64,000 bases of DNA, from NCBI GenBank assembly GCA_947453335.1, contig CANGFP010000002.1, positions 124,001-188,000 of the forward strand. Direction: 5' to 3'. Positions 9,209 through 18,332 of the stretch are shown one piece after another. The first letter of the stretch is position 1; every line of letters starts with the position of its first letter. Both the position numbers and the translations under genes were made by a program. The DNA is from Opitutia bacterium (GTDB lineage Bacteria > Verrucomicrobiota > Verrucomicrobiia > Opitutales > UBA953). The notes under the pieces are model-generated. The model was not told the DNA's origin. It made no database searches and saw only the letters and a list, made by a program, of their open reading frames with translations.

Positions 9209-11122
9209 TCAGGCCTGCTTGGCCTTGGCGTCTTCGCGGGCCTCGGCGGCGGAGCTGTCGGCCCAAAGCTGCTGGGTGACCTTGAGGAGCACGTAGGCGC
9301 TGACCGCGAACACCCCCGTGAGGATCCAAGCGTTCTTGAGGCGCGAAGGGTCGCCCGAAGAGTAGAGGAAGTTGCCGATGGCGAAGAGCGACGACCAGAT
9401 GACCGCGCAGCCGGCGACCCAGCCGAGGAAAGCCGCGCCGAGACGGTTCTCCCTCGAGACCTCTTCCTCCGAGATGCCTGCCTCGGCGCGGATCGCCGCC
9501 CAGCCCGGGCCCGCCGGCTTCACCTTGCGGTAGAACGAAATCAGGGTCGCCTTGTCGGTCGCGGGACCGACGAACGCCGTGGCCAGCCAAGCCAAGGTCG
9601 TGATGCCCACCTGAACGATCGTGCGCGTCGCGAAGTCGGCATGCGGCATGGCCAGAGGGACCAGCAGCGAGGTCAGCAGCGACATGACCATCGCCACGAT
9701 CTCGCACCAGGCCGAGACGCGCCACCAGAACCAGCGGGCGATGTAGATCAGGCCGGTGCCGGCGCCGATGGAAAGGAGCACCTCGAAGGCCTGCTGGGCC
9801 GAGGTCATGAAGAGGCTGAGCACCGCCGCGAAGACGTAGAGCACGACGGTGGAGACGCGGCCCACGTTGACGTAGTGGCCCTCCGTCGCGTCGGTCCTGA
9901 TGAAGCGGCGGTAGAAGTCGTGCACGAGGTAGGAGGAGCCCCAGTTCAGGTGCGTGAGGATGGTGGAGGAGTTCGCCGCGATGAGGCCGCCGACCATGAG
10001 GCCGACGAAGCCGACGGGCAGGAACTTGAGCATCGCCGGGAAGGCCGAGTCATGGCCGATGAGCGAGGCGTCGGCCGCCGGGAAGGCCGCCTTGATCGAG
10101 GCCAGGTCAGGGTAGATGATTATCGAGCAGAGCGCGGTGATGATCCACGGCCACGGACGGAGCACGTAGTGCGCGATGTTGAAGAAGAGCGTGCCGCCGA
10201 GGGAGTCCTTCTCGGACTTGGAGGCCAGCATGCGCTGGGCGATGTACGAACCGCCGCCCGGCTCGGCGCCAGGGTACCAGTTGGCCCACCAGCTGATGGC
10301 GATCGGCAGGATGAAGATCATCAGCGCGAGCTCGGACATCGTGAAGTTCGGGAGCATGTCCAAGAACGGCTGGCCCGCGCCGTTGACGGTGGACATCACC
10401 GGCTGCGCGCCGGCGGGGGTGACGACCTGCTGGGTCGAAAGCTTCTCGACCAGGGCCTTGAGGCCGGCCCAACCGCTGTCGTCGTGGACGAGGCGACGGC
10501 CGACTTCCTTGAGGGAGAACCAGGCGGCCGCGAAGACGGCGGTCATCTTGATGAAGAACTGCACCATGTCGATGACCAGCACGCCCCAGAGGCCCGAGTG
10601 CGCGGCGAAGACGACGTTCAGCACGCCGCAGATCACGATCGTCTGCCAGGCCGGCATGCCGAAGAGGATGTTGGCGATCTTGCAGGCGGCCAAGGTGACC
10701 ATCCCCATGATGAAGCAGTTGAAGAAGAAGCCCAGGTAGACGGCGCGGAACCCGCGGACCAGCGAGGCGGCCTTGCCCGAGTAGCGGTGCTCGTAGAACT
10801 CGAGGTCGGTCATGACGCCGGAACGGCGCCAGAGGCGGGCGAAGAAGAAGACGGTGGCGATGCCCGTCAGCACGAAGGCCCACCACTGCCAGTTGCCCGC
10901 CACGCCGTACTTGCGGACCTGCTCCGTCACCCAGTTCGGGGTGTCCGAGGAGAAGGTCGTGGCGACCATCGAGAGGCCGGCGAGCCACCACGGCACCGAA
11001 CGGCCGGAAGCGAAGAACTCCGAGGTGCTTTCGCTCGAGCGCTTGGCGTAGAAGAGCGCCGGCACGAAGCAGATCAAAATCGAAGCGGCGACGATGGCCC
11101 AATCAATCCAGGTGATGTTCAT
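9209..11122 (-). CDS. Sodium:solute symporter (SSS family)
   Basis: A 637-aa integral membrane protein of the SSS family, coupling sodium entry to uptake of an organic solute, probably a sugar or sugar derivative. It has about 13 hydrophobic segments starting with WIDWAIVAASILICFVPALF. The family-typical region RSSESTSEFFASGRSVPWWLAGLSM (about 26-50) carries the periplasm-to-membrane GRSVPWW signature. ATG 11122 is chosen because the in-frame upstream extension adds a polar, non-membrane segment. It lies downstream of the propeller and cytochrome c genes on the same strand, suggesting shared use of an external substrate. The solute cannot be read from sequence. Confidence 0.88.
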   Translation of the reverse strand: MNITWIDWAIVAASILICFVPALFYAKRSSESTSEFFASGRSVPWWLAGLSMVATTFSSDTPNWVTEQVRKYGVAGNWQWWAFVLTGIATVFFFARLWRRSGVMTDLEFYEHRYSGKAASLVRGFRAVYLGFFFNCFIMGMVTLAACKIANILFGMPAWQTIVICGVLNVVFAAHSGLWGVLVIDMVQFFIKMTAVFAAAWFSLKEVGRRLVHDDSGWAGLKALVEKLSTQQVVTPAGAQPVMSTVNGAGQPFLDMLPNFTMSELALMIFILPIAISWWANWYPGAEPGGGSYIAQRMLASKSEKDSLGGTLFFNIAHYVLRPWPWIITALCSIIIYPDLASIKAAFPAADASLIGHDSAFPAMLKFLPVGFVGLMVGGLIAANSSTILTHLNWGSSYLVHDFYRRFIRTDATEGHYVNVGRVSTVVLYVFAAVLSLFMTSAQQAFEVLLSIGAGTGLIYIARWFWWRVSAWCEIVAMVMSLLTSLLVPLAMPHADFATRTIVQVGITTLAWLATAFVGPATDKATLISFYRKVKPAGPGWAAIRAEAGISEEEVSRENRLGAAFLGWVAGCAVIWSSLFAIGNFLYSSGDPSRLKNAWILTGVFAVSAYVLLKVTQQLWADSSAAEAREDAKAKQA

Positions 11123-11210
11123 AGAAACGCTGAGGGGGTATGCCTCCGGTTTCCCAGAAACACACCCCCTTGGCAACAGTCTTCCCCCTGAGGGGAAAGA
11201 CCGATAACGA

Positions 11211-12731
11211 TTATTTAGCCGGGATCTCGTTCAGCGTGTACCAACCTTCGTTGTGCCAGAGCGCATCACCGGCCTTGTCGCGCACGCCGTCGGCGACGAG
11301 GTGGTGGATGTGGCCGCGCACGAGGCCGTCGACGACGAGGCGCACCTTGAGGCCGTCGGCCGAGACGGTCGCGGACTTCACGGTGGGCTTGGTCTGGTCG
11401 ACCTCGGGGCTGCCGTAGCTCGACTGGTAGATGTACGTGAAGGTATCGAGCTCGTAGCTGGCGACGTCGCCGGCGGTGGCGGCGTCCACGGGATGCGTGA
11501 AGGTCACCTCGAAGCCGTCGGGGCGCGCGGAGATGTCATGCATCTCGAACGGCACCTTGCCCTTGAAGCGCACGCGCTCGAAGGTGAACGGCTGCGAACC
11601 GCGCGAACCCCAGCCGCGGTTGGTGCCGCCGACGAAGAGCGTGCCGTCCTCCTGGTCCATGCGCACGGGGACGAGACCGGCCTCGAAGCCCTGCAGGAAG
11701 TGGAAGCAGGCGCCCTGATAGAGACCGTTGACGAACTCGAGGTTGATGCGCTGGACCTGCGAGGCGGTCTGCTCGCCGACGAACATCTGGTTGGCCCACG
11801 GACCCCACTTGCCCTTGGTCTGGTCGCAGGCGATGCCGGAAGGCGAGTTGCCGACCCGGCCGTGCGGCAGGATCACGGAAGGCGGGACGAACTCCGGGAA
11901 CTTCAGGCGCTCCGTCAGGATGCGCGAACCGCTCTGGGGTTCGGGCGGCGCGGGGAAGTTGGCGAGGGCCGCCGACTTGTTGCCCGTCGGGTTGCCCTGG
12001 AAGGAACCCGGGCGCAGCCACTTGAGCGCCGAGGAGCCGTTCCATACGCCTTGGTTGTCGGTGTAGAACATGTCGCCCTTCTCGTTCGTGCCGATGCCGC
12101 CCGGGGAACGGATGCCCGAGCAGGTCGGGATCATCTTGCCCTCGGGGGTCACGCGCACGCACCAACCGCGCCACGGCGAGTAGGCGTGGAACGAGCCGGT
12201 GAGGCAGAGCACGACCCAGACGTTGCCGTCCTTGTCGGGCTCGGAGCCGAAGGCGTATTCATGGTAGTCGCCGTTGATGCCCCACTTCGCGCAGATGGTG
12301 TCGAAGACGTCGGCCTTGCCGTCGCCGTCGGTGTCCGTCAGGCGCGTGAACTCGGCGCGCTGGGCGAGGTAGAACGAGCCGGCCTTGTAGAACATGCCGA
12401 GGGGTTCGTGCAGGTTGGAGGCGAACTTGGTCCACTTGACCTTGGAGAGGTCGGCCTCGTAGGCGCCCTCGCAGATCCACACGTCGCCGCGCCGGGTCGA
12501 GATGGCGACCTTCTTGCCGGGCATGAGCGCGATGGACGAGACCTCCACGACCTCGCCGGGCGGGGTCGGGATCTGCACGCGCTCGTAATACTTGTCCTGC
12601 AGCGCCAACGCTTCGGGACCAGCCACGGACTTCTTCGCCGCGGGCTTGGCATCCGCCTTCTTCTTGGCCTGGGCTTCCGCGAACGGAGCCAGGGCGAGCA
12701 AGGCCAGGAGAGTGAGGGTCAGTTTTTTCAT
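11211..12731 (-). CDS. Secreted beta-propeller protein (PQQ-dehydrogenase/DUF7133-like)
   Basis: A 506-aa exported protein with signal peptide MKKLTLTLLALLALAPFAEAQ. The repeated pattern (GEVVEVSSIALMPGKKVAISTRRGDVW, NEKGDMFYTDNQG, RMDQEDGTLFVGGTNRGWGSRG) resembles the sorbosone-dehydrogenase-like propellers often paired with cytochrome c in planctomycetes and verrucomicrobia. A calcium loop DTDGDGKAD is present. The C-terminal about 110 residues look like an Ig-like domain. The gene begins 21 nt downstream of the cytochrome c gene, so both are likely co-transcribed. No substrate or cofactor can be assigned with confidence. Confidence 0.72.
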   Translation of the reverse strand: MKKLTLTLLALLALAPFAEAQAKKKADAKPAAKKSVAGPEALALQDKYYERVQIPTPPGEVVEVSSIALMPGKKVAISTRRGDVWICEGAYEADLSKVKWTKFASNLHEPLGMFYKAGSFYLAQRAEFTRLTDTDGDGKADVFDTICAKWGINGDYHEYAFGSEPDKDGNVWVVLCLTGSFHAYSPWRGWCVRVTPEGKMIPTCSGIRSPGGIGTNEKGDMFYTDNQGVWNGSSALKWLRPGSFQGNPTGNKSAALANFPAPPEPQSGSRILTERLKFPEFVPPSVILPHGRVGNSPSGIACDQTKGKWGPWANQMFVGEQTASQVQRINLEFVNGLYQGACFHFLQGFEAGLVPVRMDQEDGTLFVGGTNRGWGSRGSQPFTFERVRFKGKVPFEMHDISARPDGFEVTFTHPVDAATAGDVASYELDTFTYIYQSSYGSPEVDQTKPTVKSATVSADGLKVRLVVDGLVRGHIHHLVADGVRDKAGDALWHNEGWYTLNEIPAK

Positions 12732-12752
12732 GTCGAAGATGCGTCTTGGGGA

Positions 12753-14321
12753 TTAGCGGAGCGAGTAGCCGAGCACGGCGGTCTCGCCGGGCTTGAGGGT
12801 GAGCGTGAGGCCGTCGGCGGAAGCGACGGGCGCGGCGCCGGAGACGGCGCGGAGGACGAGGCGCGGGCCTACCTCGAAGGCGCCGGCCTTGGCCGTCACC
12901 GCGAGGCCACGGGCCAGGACGATGGTCACCGGCTGCTCGCCGGAAGCCGTCACGGTGCGCGTAAGGCTGCGTTCGGCGTCCGGCTTCCAGGCGTCGGTGA
13001 AGGCGAAGCCTTCGCCGGCGACCTTGAAGGTCGGGTTGCCGTTCTTGTCGAGCTGGTAGCCCTTGAACTCGGCGGCGATGGCGACGGCCTTGAAGGTGCT
13101 GTCCTTGCCCGCGTCCTTGTTCACCTGGTAGGCGACGAGGCGGCCGCTCGGGGCGGTCGGGCCGGACACCGCGAAGGAATCGGAAAGCTTGACGACGCCT
13201 TCGCCGGCGGGCGGCTCGTTGCCGGCGCCACGGTCGGTCCAGTGGTGCGAGCCATCCATGAACCTGCCGGTCCAAAGGAGTTCGACGGCGCAGTCGTCGG
13301 CGCTGTAGGCGAGGTTGGTCGCGTTCGGGAAACCAAAGCCGATGGCGCGCGGCGTGGTGCCGGCGATGAAGTTGCGGTAGACCGCGGCGTAGCCGTCCTT
13401 CGCCTCGATCGGGATGGGGGTGCGCTTGACGGCGGCCTTGCCGGCGCCCCCGGCCTTGGCGTTGGAGAGCCACCGGTAGTCCTTGTCCTTCGGGCCCTTG
13501 TAGCCGAGATGGATCACCTGCTGGCCCGCGACCTGCACGTACTCGAGGCGGAAGGGGACCGCGCCGGCCTTGAGCAGGACGGGGACCTCCTTCTTGCGGC
13601 CGCCGATCGGGGCGATGCCCTTCACCTCGGCGATGCGCTCGCCGTTGACGTAGAGCGCGCCGAAGTCGTCGCAGTCGAAGTAGAAGGTGTACTTGCCCTC
13701 CTCCTTGGCCTCGAACTTCGCCTCCCAGACCATCGCGAAGTTCTTGTTCAGGCCCGACTGCTCGGGGCTGACGACGCCGGTGTTCTCATCCTCGATCTGC
13801 GCGGGCTTGAGCTTGGCGAAATCGGGGAGCTCCTTCCACTCGCCCTTGTAGAGCGTGCCGACAAGGTTGACCAAGGCGGTCTTCGGCAACGGGAAGGGGT
13901 GGTCCTTGAGGAGCTCGGCGGCGGTCCAAGGCGTCGCGCGGTTGGCGGTCGCGGCGCGGACGGACTTCACGAGGTCGGGCGTGAGGGCCCCCGCGTTGCC
14001 GGCGAAGGTCTGGCGGACATAGGTGAGGGCCGCGGCGATCTTCTCGTCGCTGAGGACGGCGCCCTGCGGCGGCATGTCGATGTTGTAGGCCTTGCCGGCG
14101 ACCTCGACGGGTCCGGTGAGGCCGTTGAGGACGATCTTGATGGAGCGTTCGGCCTGGCCCTTGGGCCAATCGCTGCCGACCAGCGGCGGCAAGCCGTTGA
14201 GGCCCTTGCCGTCGGGGCCGTGACAGGCCACGCAGAGGGAGTTGTAGACCTGCGCGCCGTCTTCGGCGGCGAAGGCTGCGGAGGAATAGGCCGCGAGGGC
14301 CAGGAGCGCGGGGAATCGCAT
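12753..14321 (-). CDS. Cytochrome c with PA14 domain
   Basis: A 522-aa exported protein. After a signal peptide (1-19), a monohaem c-type domain carries CVACH (30-34) and a candidate axial Met in NIDMPPQG (near 85). About residues 155-275 match a PA14-type beta-barrel (YTFYFDCDDFGALYVNGERI), a carbohydrate-binding fold. The C-terminal 200 residues are beta-rich and unassigned. The combination suggests electron acceptance next to a carbohydrate-binding module, fitting a periplasmic oxidation of sugars with the neighbouring propeller protein. This role is inferred from domain pairing and context only. Confidence 0.78.
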   Translation of the reverse strand: MRFPALLALAAYSSAAFAAEDGAQVYNSLCVACHGPDGKGLNGLPPLVGSDWPKGQAERSIKIVLNGLTGPVEVAGKAYNIDMPPQGAVLSDEKIAAALTYVRQTFAGNAGALTPDLVKSVRAATANRATPWTAAELLKDHPFPLPKTALVNLVGTLYKGEWKELPDFAKLKPAQIEDENTGVVSPEQSGLNKNFAMVWEAKFEAKEEGKYTFYFDCDDFGALYVNGERIAEVKGIAPIGGRKKEVPVLLKAGAVPFRLEYVQVAGQQVIHLGYKGPKDKDYRWLSNAKAGGAGKAAVKRTPIPIEAKDGYAAVYRNFIAGTTPRAIGFGFPNATNLAYSADDCAVELLWTGRFMDGSHHWTDRGAGNEPPAGEGVVKLSDSFAVSGPTAPSGRLVAYQVNKDAGKDSTFKAVAIAAEFKGYQLDKNGNPTFKVAGEGFAFTDAWKPDAERSLTRTVTASGEQPVTIVLARGLAVTAKAGAFEVGPRLVLRAVSGAAPVASADGLTLTLKPGETAVLGYSLR

Positions 14322-14366
14322 GGGGATGGGTGACAGTCAGCCCTCCAGCGGGTTCCCAGCAAATAA

Positions 14367-14396
14367 AAAAGGCCGCGGCGGAAGCCGCGGCCTTTT
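14367..14396 (-). terminator. Terminator after the first exported ClpP-like gene
   Basis: Stem GGCCGCGGC/GCCGCGGCC (14371-14379 with 14384-14392), GGAA loop, with A and T runs on both sides. By position it ends the minus-strand gene 14415-15806 and separates it from the cytochrome c operon. Confidence 0.9.
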
Positions 14397-14414
14397 AAAA
14401 CCCGTCAATTGGCC

Positions 14415-15806
14415 TCAGCGGACCCGGTATTGGCCGCGCGGATCGTAGATCCACCAGGCGTCGAACGGATTCGAAAGCGCCGGGAGCTCGAAGTACGCGC
14501 GCCCTTTCTCGTCGGTCTTCTGGACCACGCCGGAAGCCTCGGCCGCGGCGGTGCGGGGCAGCGGCGACCCCTGGACGGACGGCGCCGGGGGCAGGAGGTC
14601 GAGCACGGCGGTCTCCTCGATGCGTTCGACCACGTGGTCGATCCATTTCAACTCCTTGGCCTTCTCGCCGAAGGCCTGCCAGTCGCCGGTGGAGTCGTTG
14701 GCGTACATCTGCTTCACGAACTCGGGGAGCGTGAGGCCCATCTTCTTCGCCACCGGCGTGCCGAGGCGTTCGAACCAGCGGTTGGTGAACTCGACCTGCT
14801 CCTTGAGGACGGTCATGTTGCCGCGCGCGGAGTTGGAGACCTGGTGGTGCAGGATGACGGTGTTAGGGTAGCAGTAGGAGCGCTCGGCGAGCGTCGCGAT
14901 CACGGCCGTCATCGAGGCGGCGAAGCCCTTCACGACGACGAAGACCGGAGCCTTCGAGGCCGCCATGGCCTTCTGGATCTGGTAGCCGGCGGCGACGGAA
15001 CCGCCGGGGCTGTTGTCGACGACGATGAAGATCGGGAATTCCGGGGACTGGTTGTTGTAGAAGCTGATGCGCTGGCAGACGTAGTCGGCCAGGCCTTCGG
15101 TCACGGCGCCGTTGAAGGCGATGCGGCGGTCGCTGATGTAGAGGGTGCCGTCGACGAGGGGTTCCTTCAGGTACTTCGGCTTGGCCTTGGTGGCGACCTT
15201 GCGGGCCTCCTCCTCCTTCTGGAAGCGGGCGATCTCGTTCGTCAGGCGGGCGATGGTGTTCGCGGCCTCGAGCTGCAGTTGCTTGGCCTCGGCCTCCAGT
15301 TCGCGGATCTTGTTGTTCCGCTCGGACAGCCGGGCCGTCGAACGGGCCGCCTCCAGCGCGGCCTGGCGTTCGAGCTTGGCGCGTTCGTCCTCGAGCGCGG
15401 CGGCTTCCGCGGCGGCCTTCGCGAGGCGCAGGGCGCGCTCGGCGGCGAGCTTGGCGGTCTCGGCGTTCAGCGGGGCGAGCTCCTCGGTGCGCTTCGCCTC
15501 GGCCAGCGCGACCTCGGCGTCGATGCGCGCCTTCTCGGCGCGCATGCGGTCGGCTTCCTTCAGCGCGGCCTTCTGCTCGGGACTGAGTTCCTCGCGGCTG
15601 ATGCCGGGGCCGGGCGCGACGGTGGTCGGACCTGGCTGCGCGGTCGGCAAGGAGCCGCCCGCGGGGGCCGCTCCCGCGGCGCCGGCGTTGGCGGACGCCG
15701 GCGCGGCGGCGGCCGGGACGACGACGACGCGGCGGGTCTGCGCAAGCGCAGGCGCGGTGACCAAGCTGGCCAACGCGAGGAGACGGAAGACGGAGGGGAG
15801 GTTCAT
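14415..15806 (-). CDS. Exported ClpP-like serine protease with coiled coil
   Basis: A 463-aa protein with a signal peptide (1-22), an Ala/Pro/Gly-rich linker (25-70), a long Ala/Glu/Lys/Arg coiled coil (about 75-205), then a ClpP-fold domain. The triad appears intact: Ser298 in GFAASMTA, His321 in VILHHQ, Asp375 in STGDWQ; the PGGSVAAGYQ motif is at 267-276. The C-terminus ends with WWIYDPRGQYRVR, a motif shared with the neighbouring paralogue. Bacterial ClpP is cytoplasmic, so an exported version cannot use a Clp ATPase. It probably acts alone or in a complex in the periplasm or at the membrane. Substrate unknown. Confidence 0.78.
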   Translation of the reverse strand: MNLPSVFRLLALASLVTAPALAQTRRVVVVPAAAAPASANAGAAGAAPAGGSLPTAQPGPTTVAPGPGISREELSPEQKAALKEADRMRAEKARIDAEVALAEAKRTEELAPLNAETAKLAAERALRLAKAAAEAAALEDERAKLERQAALEAARSTARLSERNNKIRELEAEAKQLQLEAANTIARLTNEIARFQKEEEARKVATKAKPKYLKEPLVDGTLYISDRRIAFNGAVTEGLADYVCQRISFYNNQSPEFPIFIVVDNSPGGSVAAGYQIQKAMAASKAPVFVVVKGFAASMTAVIATLAERSYCYPNTVILHHQVSNSARGNMTVLKEQVEFTNRWFERLGTPVAKKMGLTLPEFVKQMYANDSTGDWQAFGEKAKELKWIDHVVERIEETAVLDLLPPAPSVQGSPLPRTAAAEASGVVQKTDEKGRAYFELPALSNPFDAWWIYDPRGQYRVR

Positions 15807-15831
15807 GGTGAAGGGAATGGAAGGGAACGGT

Positions 15832-17052
15832 TCAGCGCAGGATGTATTCCACGGTGGGGTCGTACATCCACCAGAGGTCGCAGGGCGCGGCCGGCGGCAG
15901 CTCCTGCTGGACCTTGCCTTGCGCGGACAGCGGATTGGTGTCGCCGAAACCGGTCGTCGGCAACGGCGCCGGGGCCGGGGCGGCCGCGCCGGAGGTGACG
16001 CCGTCCTCGTTCATGCGCTCGACGACGTCCGTCACCCACTTGCGGCGGCCGGCCTCGTCGCCGTGCACCTTCCAATCCCCGGTGACGGTGGCCTTGTACA
16101 TGTCGGCGATGAAGTCCTCGAGCGGCACGCCGATGCGCTTGGCGACCTTGATGAAGATGCGTTCGCACCAGACCTTGCTCCACTTGAGCTGCTCCTGCAT
16201 CTGCGTCATGTTGCCGCTGACACCCGTGGAGGCCTGGTGGTGCAGCACGATGGTCTGCGGGTAGACGAAGGAGCGCTGCGCGAGCGTGGTGACAATCGCG
16301 GCCATCGAGGCGCAGTAGCCCTTGACGACGACGAACACAGGGGCCTTCGAGGCTTCCATGGCCTGGAGGATCATGTAGCCCGACATCACCGAACCGCCCG
16401 GCGAACGGTCGATGACGATGAAGATCGGGGCTTCCGGGTCCTGCGCGTTGAAGAACGCGATGCGGTCGCAGACCGAACGGGCGAGCGCGTCGTTGACGAC
16501 GCCGTTGAAGGGGATGCGGCGGTCGCTGATGTGCAGGACGCCGTCGATGAGCGGATCCTTGGGGTAGGTCATCTTCGCCTGGCTGACCTGCTCGGAGGTC
16601 TTCTGCTGGAGGCGCGCGATGGCGGCGACGGAGGCCACCTTGGCGTATTCGAGCGTGACCTGCGCGAGCGCAAGCTTGGCGTCGGCCTCGAGTTCCGCGC
16701 GGGCGCGTTCCTTGTCGGCGGCGCCGGCGGTGCCACGGGCGTAGGCGACGGAGGCCTCCAGGCCAAGGCGGGCGCGTTCGGCTTCCTGCGCCGCCGCGGC
16801 GGCGTCGGCGCGGGCGGACCGCACCTGCGCCTCGGCTTCGAGCTTGCGCAGTTCGAGGCTGCCGGGAAGTTCGGCCAAACGGCGCTTGGCGGCGGCCAGG
16901 TCCAGGCGCGCCCGGATGACCTCGGCGTCCACCTCGGCCTGGATGGTCTCGGGAGATTTCCGGATGGACGACTGCTGCGCGGGGAGCGCGACGGCCAGGA
17001 ACAAAAGGGCAAGGGCCAGGCGGAGCATGGGAGGGGTAGTCCGTTTTGTCAT
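15832..17052 (-). CDS. Exported ClpP-like serine protease with coiled coil (paralogue)
   Basis: A 406-aa paralogue of the gene at 14415, 25 nt upstream of it and probably in the same operon. Signal peptide about 1-27 (LALALLFLAVALPAQQ), coiled coil about 33-160, ClpP-like domain about 165-350. Ser249 in GYCASMAA, His272 in IVLHHQ and a TGDW motif preserve the triad; SPGGSVMSGY matches the oxyanion loop. The tail WWMYDPTVEYILR mirrors the paralogue. ATG 17052 is chosen because AAGGGA lies 9 nt upstream, one of few clear Shine-Dalgarno sequences here, and because it places the signal peptide at the N-terminus. The linker is much shorter than in the paralogue. Confidence 0.76.
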   Translation of the reverse strand: MTKRTTPPMLRLALALLFLAVALPAQQSSIRKSPETIQAEVDAEVIRARLDLAAAKRRLAELPGSLELRKLEAEAQVRSARADAAAAAQEAERARLGLEASVAYARGTAGAADKERARAELEADAKLALAQVTLEYAKVASVAAIARLQQKTSEQVSQAKMTYPKDPLIDGVLHISDRRIPFNGVVNDALARSVCDRIAFFNAQDPEAPIFIVIDRSPGGSVMSGYMILQAMEASKAPVFVVVKGYCASMAAIVTTLAQRSFVYPQTIVLHHQASTGVSGNMTQMQEQLKWSKVWCERIFIKVAKRIGVPLEDFIADMYKATVTGDWKVHGDEAGRRKWVTDVVERMNEDGVTSGAAAPAPAPLPTTGFGDTNPLSAQGKVQQELPPAAPCDLWWMYDPTVEYILR

Positions 17053-17096
17053 ATAAATGGTTCCCTTGAAGCCCATTTTTCGCAAATCTGCCCGCC

Positions 17097-18002
17097 ATGG
17101 ACGCCGATGCCCCCATCCGCCTGCGCAACCGCCACACCGGCGCCGAGGAGATCGAGAAGGTCTACGGCGAGGCTTGGCTCAAGCGCATCTACGGCAACCC
17201 CTTGGGCCAGCTGACGCTCCACGCCGCGGCCAAACGCTCGTTCGTCTCCCGTTTCTACGGTTGGTCCGCCGATCGGCCCGCCAGCGCCAAACGCGTGAAA
17301 CCCTTCATTCGGGACTTCGGCCTCGATACCGCCGAGTTCGCCGACCCGGACCCGGATTCCTACAAGACCTTCAATGAGTTCTTCTACCGGAAGCTGAAGC
17401 CCTCCGCGCGACCCGTCGACCCGCGGCCCGAGATGGCCGTGCTGCCCGCCGACGGCCGGCACCTGGGCTTCCCCGACGCCAGCCGCGTGCGCGGCATCTT
17501 CGCGAAGGGCCAGACGTTCGACATCCCCGCGCTCGTCGGCGACCGCGCGCTGGGCGAACTTTACCGTAATGGGACCGTGGTCTGCTCGCGGCTTTGCCCC
17601 GTCGACTACCATCGCTTCCACTTCCCGGTCGCCGGCACGCCCGGCGAGGCGGTGCTCACCAACGGCTGGCTCTACTCGGTCAACCCGATCGCGCTCCGCC
17701 GCAACGTCGCCTACCTCTGGGAAAACAAGCGCCAGCGCGTCACGCTCGACGCCGGCCCGTTCGGCACCGTGACCATCGTGGCGATCGGCGCCACGAACGT
17801 CGGCACCATCGTCGAGACCTACCGCCCCGGCGTCGCCGTGGCGAAGGGCGACGAAAAGGGCTACTTCCGCTTCGGCGGCTCCTTCCTCGCCACGCTGTTC
17901 GAACCCGGCCGCATCCGCCTGGAGGACGACCTCGCGCAAGCCGGCGAATCCGGCGTCGAGCTCTACGCCAAGGTCGGGTCTCCGCTCGGACGATTGGCCT
18001 AA
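17097..18002 (+). CDS. psd: Phosphatidylserine decarboxylase proenzyme
   Basis: A 301-aa pyruvoyl-dependent enzyme that converts phosphatidylserine to phosphatidylethanolamine at the inner membrane. Seen: PADGRHLGF (118-125), the HRFHFPVAG motif near 172-180, and FGGSF, where self-cleavage between Gly261 and Ser262 would create the pyruvoyl group on the alpha chain. The residue after the Ser is Phe rather than the common Thr or Ser. It is transcribed divergently from the exported ClpP-like genes, with only 44 bp between start codons, so their promoters must overlap. Confidence 0.9.
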   Translation: MDADAPIRLRNRHTGAEEIEKVYGEAWLKRIYGNPLGQLTLHAAAKRSFVSRFYGWSADRPASAKRVKPFIRDFGLDTAEFADPDPDSYKTFNEFFYRKLKPSARPVDPRPEMAVLPADGRHLGFPDASRVRGIFAKGQTFDIPALVGDRALGELYRNGTVVCSRLCPVDYHRFHFPVAGTPGEAVLTNGWLYSVNPIALRRNVAYLWENKRQRVTLDAGPFGTVTIVAIGATNVGTIVETYRPGVAVAKGDEKGYFRFGGSFLATLFEPGRIRLEDDLAQAGESGVELYAKVGSPLGRLA

Positions 18003-18061
18003 GTCCCACGCAAAGCGCTTGCCAGCAGGCCGCGGGCCGCAAACCTTCCCGACGCAGGCTC

Positions 18062-18142
18062 GCTCGGGTGGTGGAATGGCAGACACACCAGATTTAGGTT
18101 CTGGCGCCGCAAGGTGTGCGGGTTCGACCCCCGCCCCGAGCA
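18062..18142 (+). tRNA. tRNA-Leu (anticodon TAG)
   Basis: Acceptor stem GCTCGGG/CCCGAGC (18062-18068 with 18135-18141) and discriminator A18142. The anticodon stem CCAGA/TCTGG encloses the loop TTTAGGT with anticodon TAG (18095-18097), reading CUN leucine codons. A variable arm and the T-arm GGTTCGACCC are present, as expected for a class II tRNA. The CCA end is not fully encoded (the discriminator is followed by CCC). Confidence 0.95.
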
Positions 18143-18332
18143 CCCTGTTCTTCACGATAGATCCGCGCCATGGCCGGATAGCGTACCGTCGCCCCACCGG
18201 GAGGAAAGCCCGCTTCCGCGGTCCCAAGGCGCGCCATCAGCAGGTCGCGAGCACCCCGCCCTACCCTTATAGGTTCCGCCTAACGGTTCCTCCACTCTTG
18301 CCCCGGCCCAAGGTAAGGTTCAATCTTGGGTC
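18143..18332. other. Intergenic region after tRNA-Leu, no gene seen
   Basis: 190 bp between the tRNA and the HAD gene, the longest gene-free stretch in the window. I see no convincing hairpin-plus-T terminator, open frame or RNA-family signature. It presumably holds the promoter for the HAD-Rrf2 pair. Confidence 0.4.

Noticed and set aside
11253-14333. Long plus-strand frame antisense to the propeller and cytochrome genes
   Set aside because: Low-complexity Ala/Gly/Arg/Val product with no domain; the minus-strand genes have signal peptides and the haem motif.
18143-18332. Possible RNase P or SRP RNA (GGGAGGAAAG-like string)
   Set aside because: The string resembles the RNase P GAGGAAAGUCC motif only partly, the region is far too short for RNase P RNA, and the SRP core loop motifs are missing.
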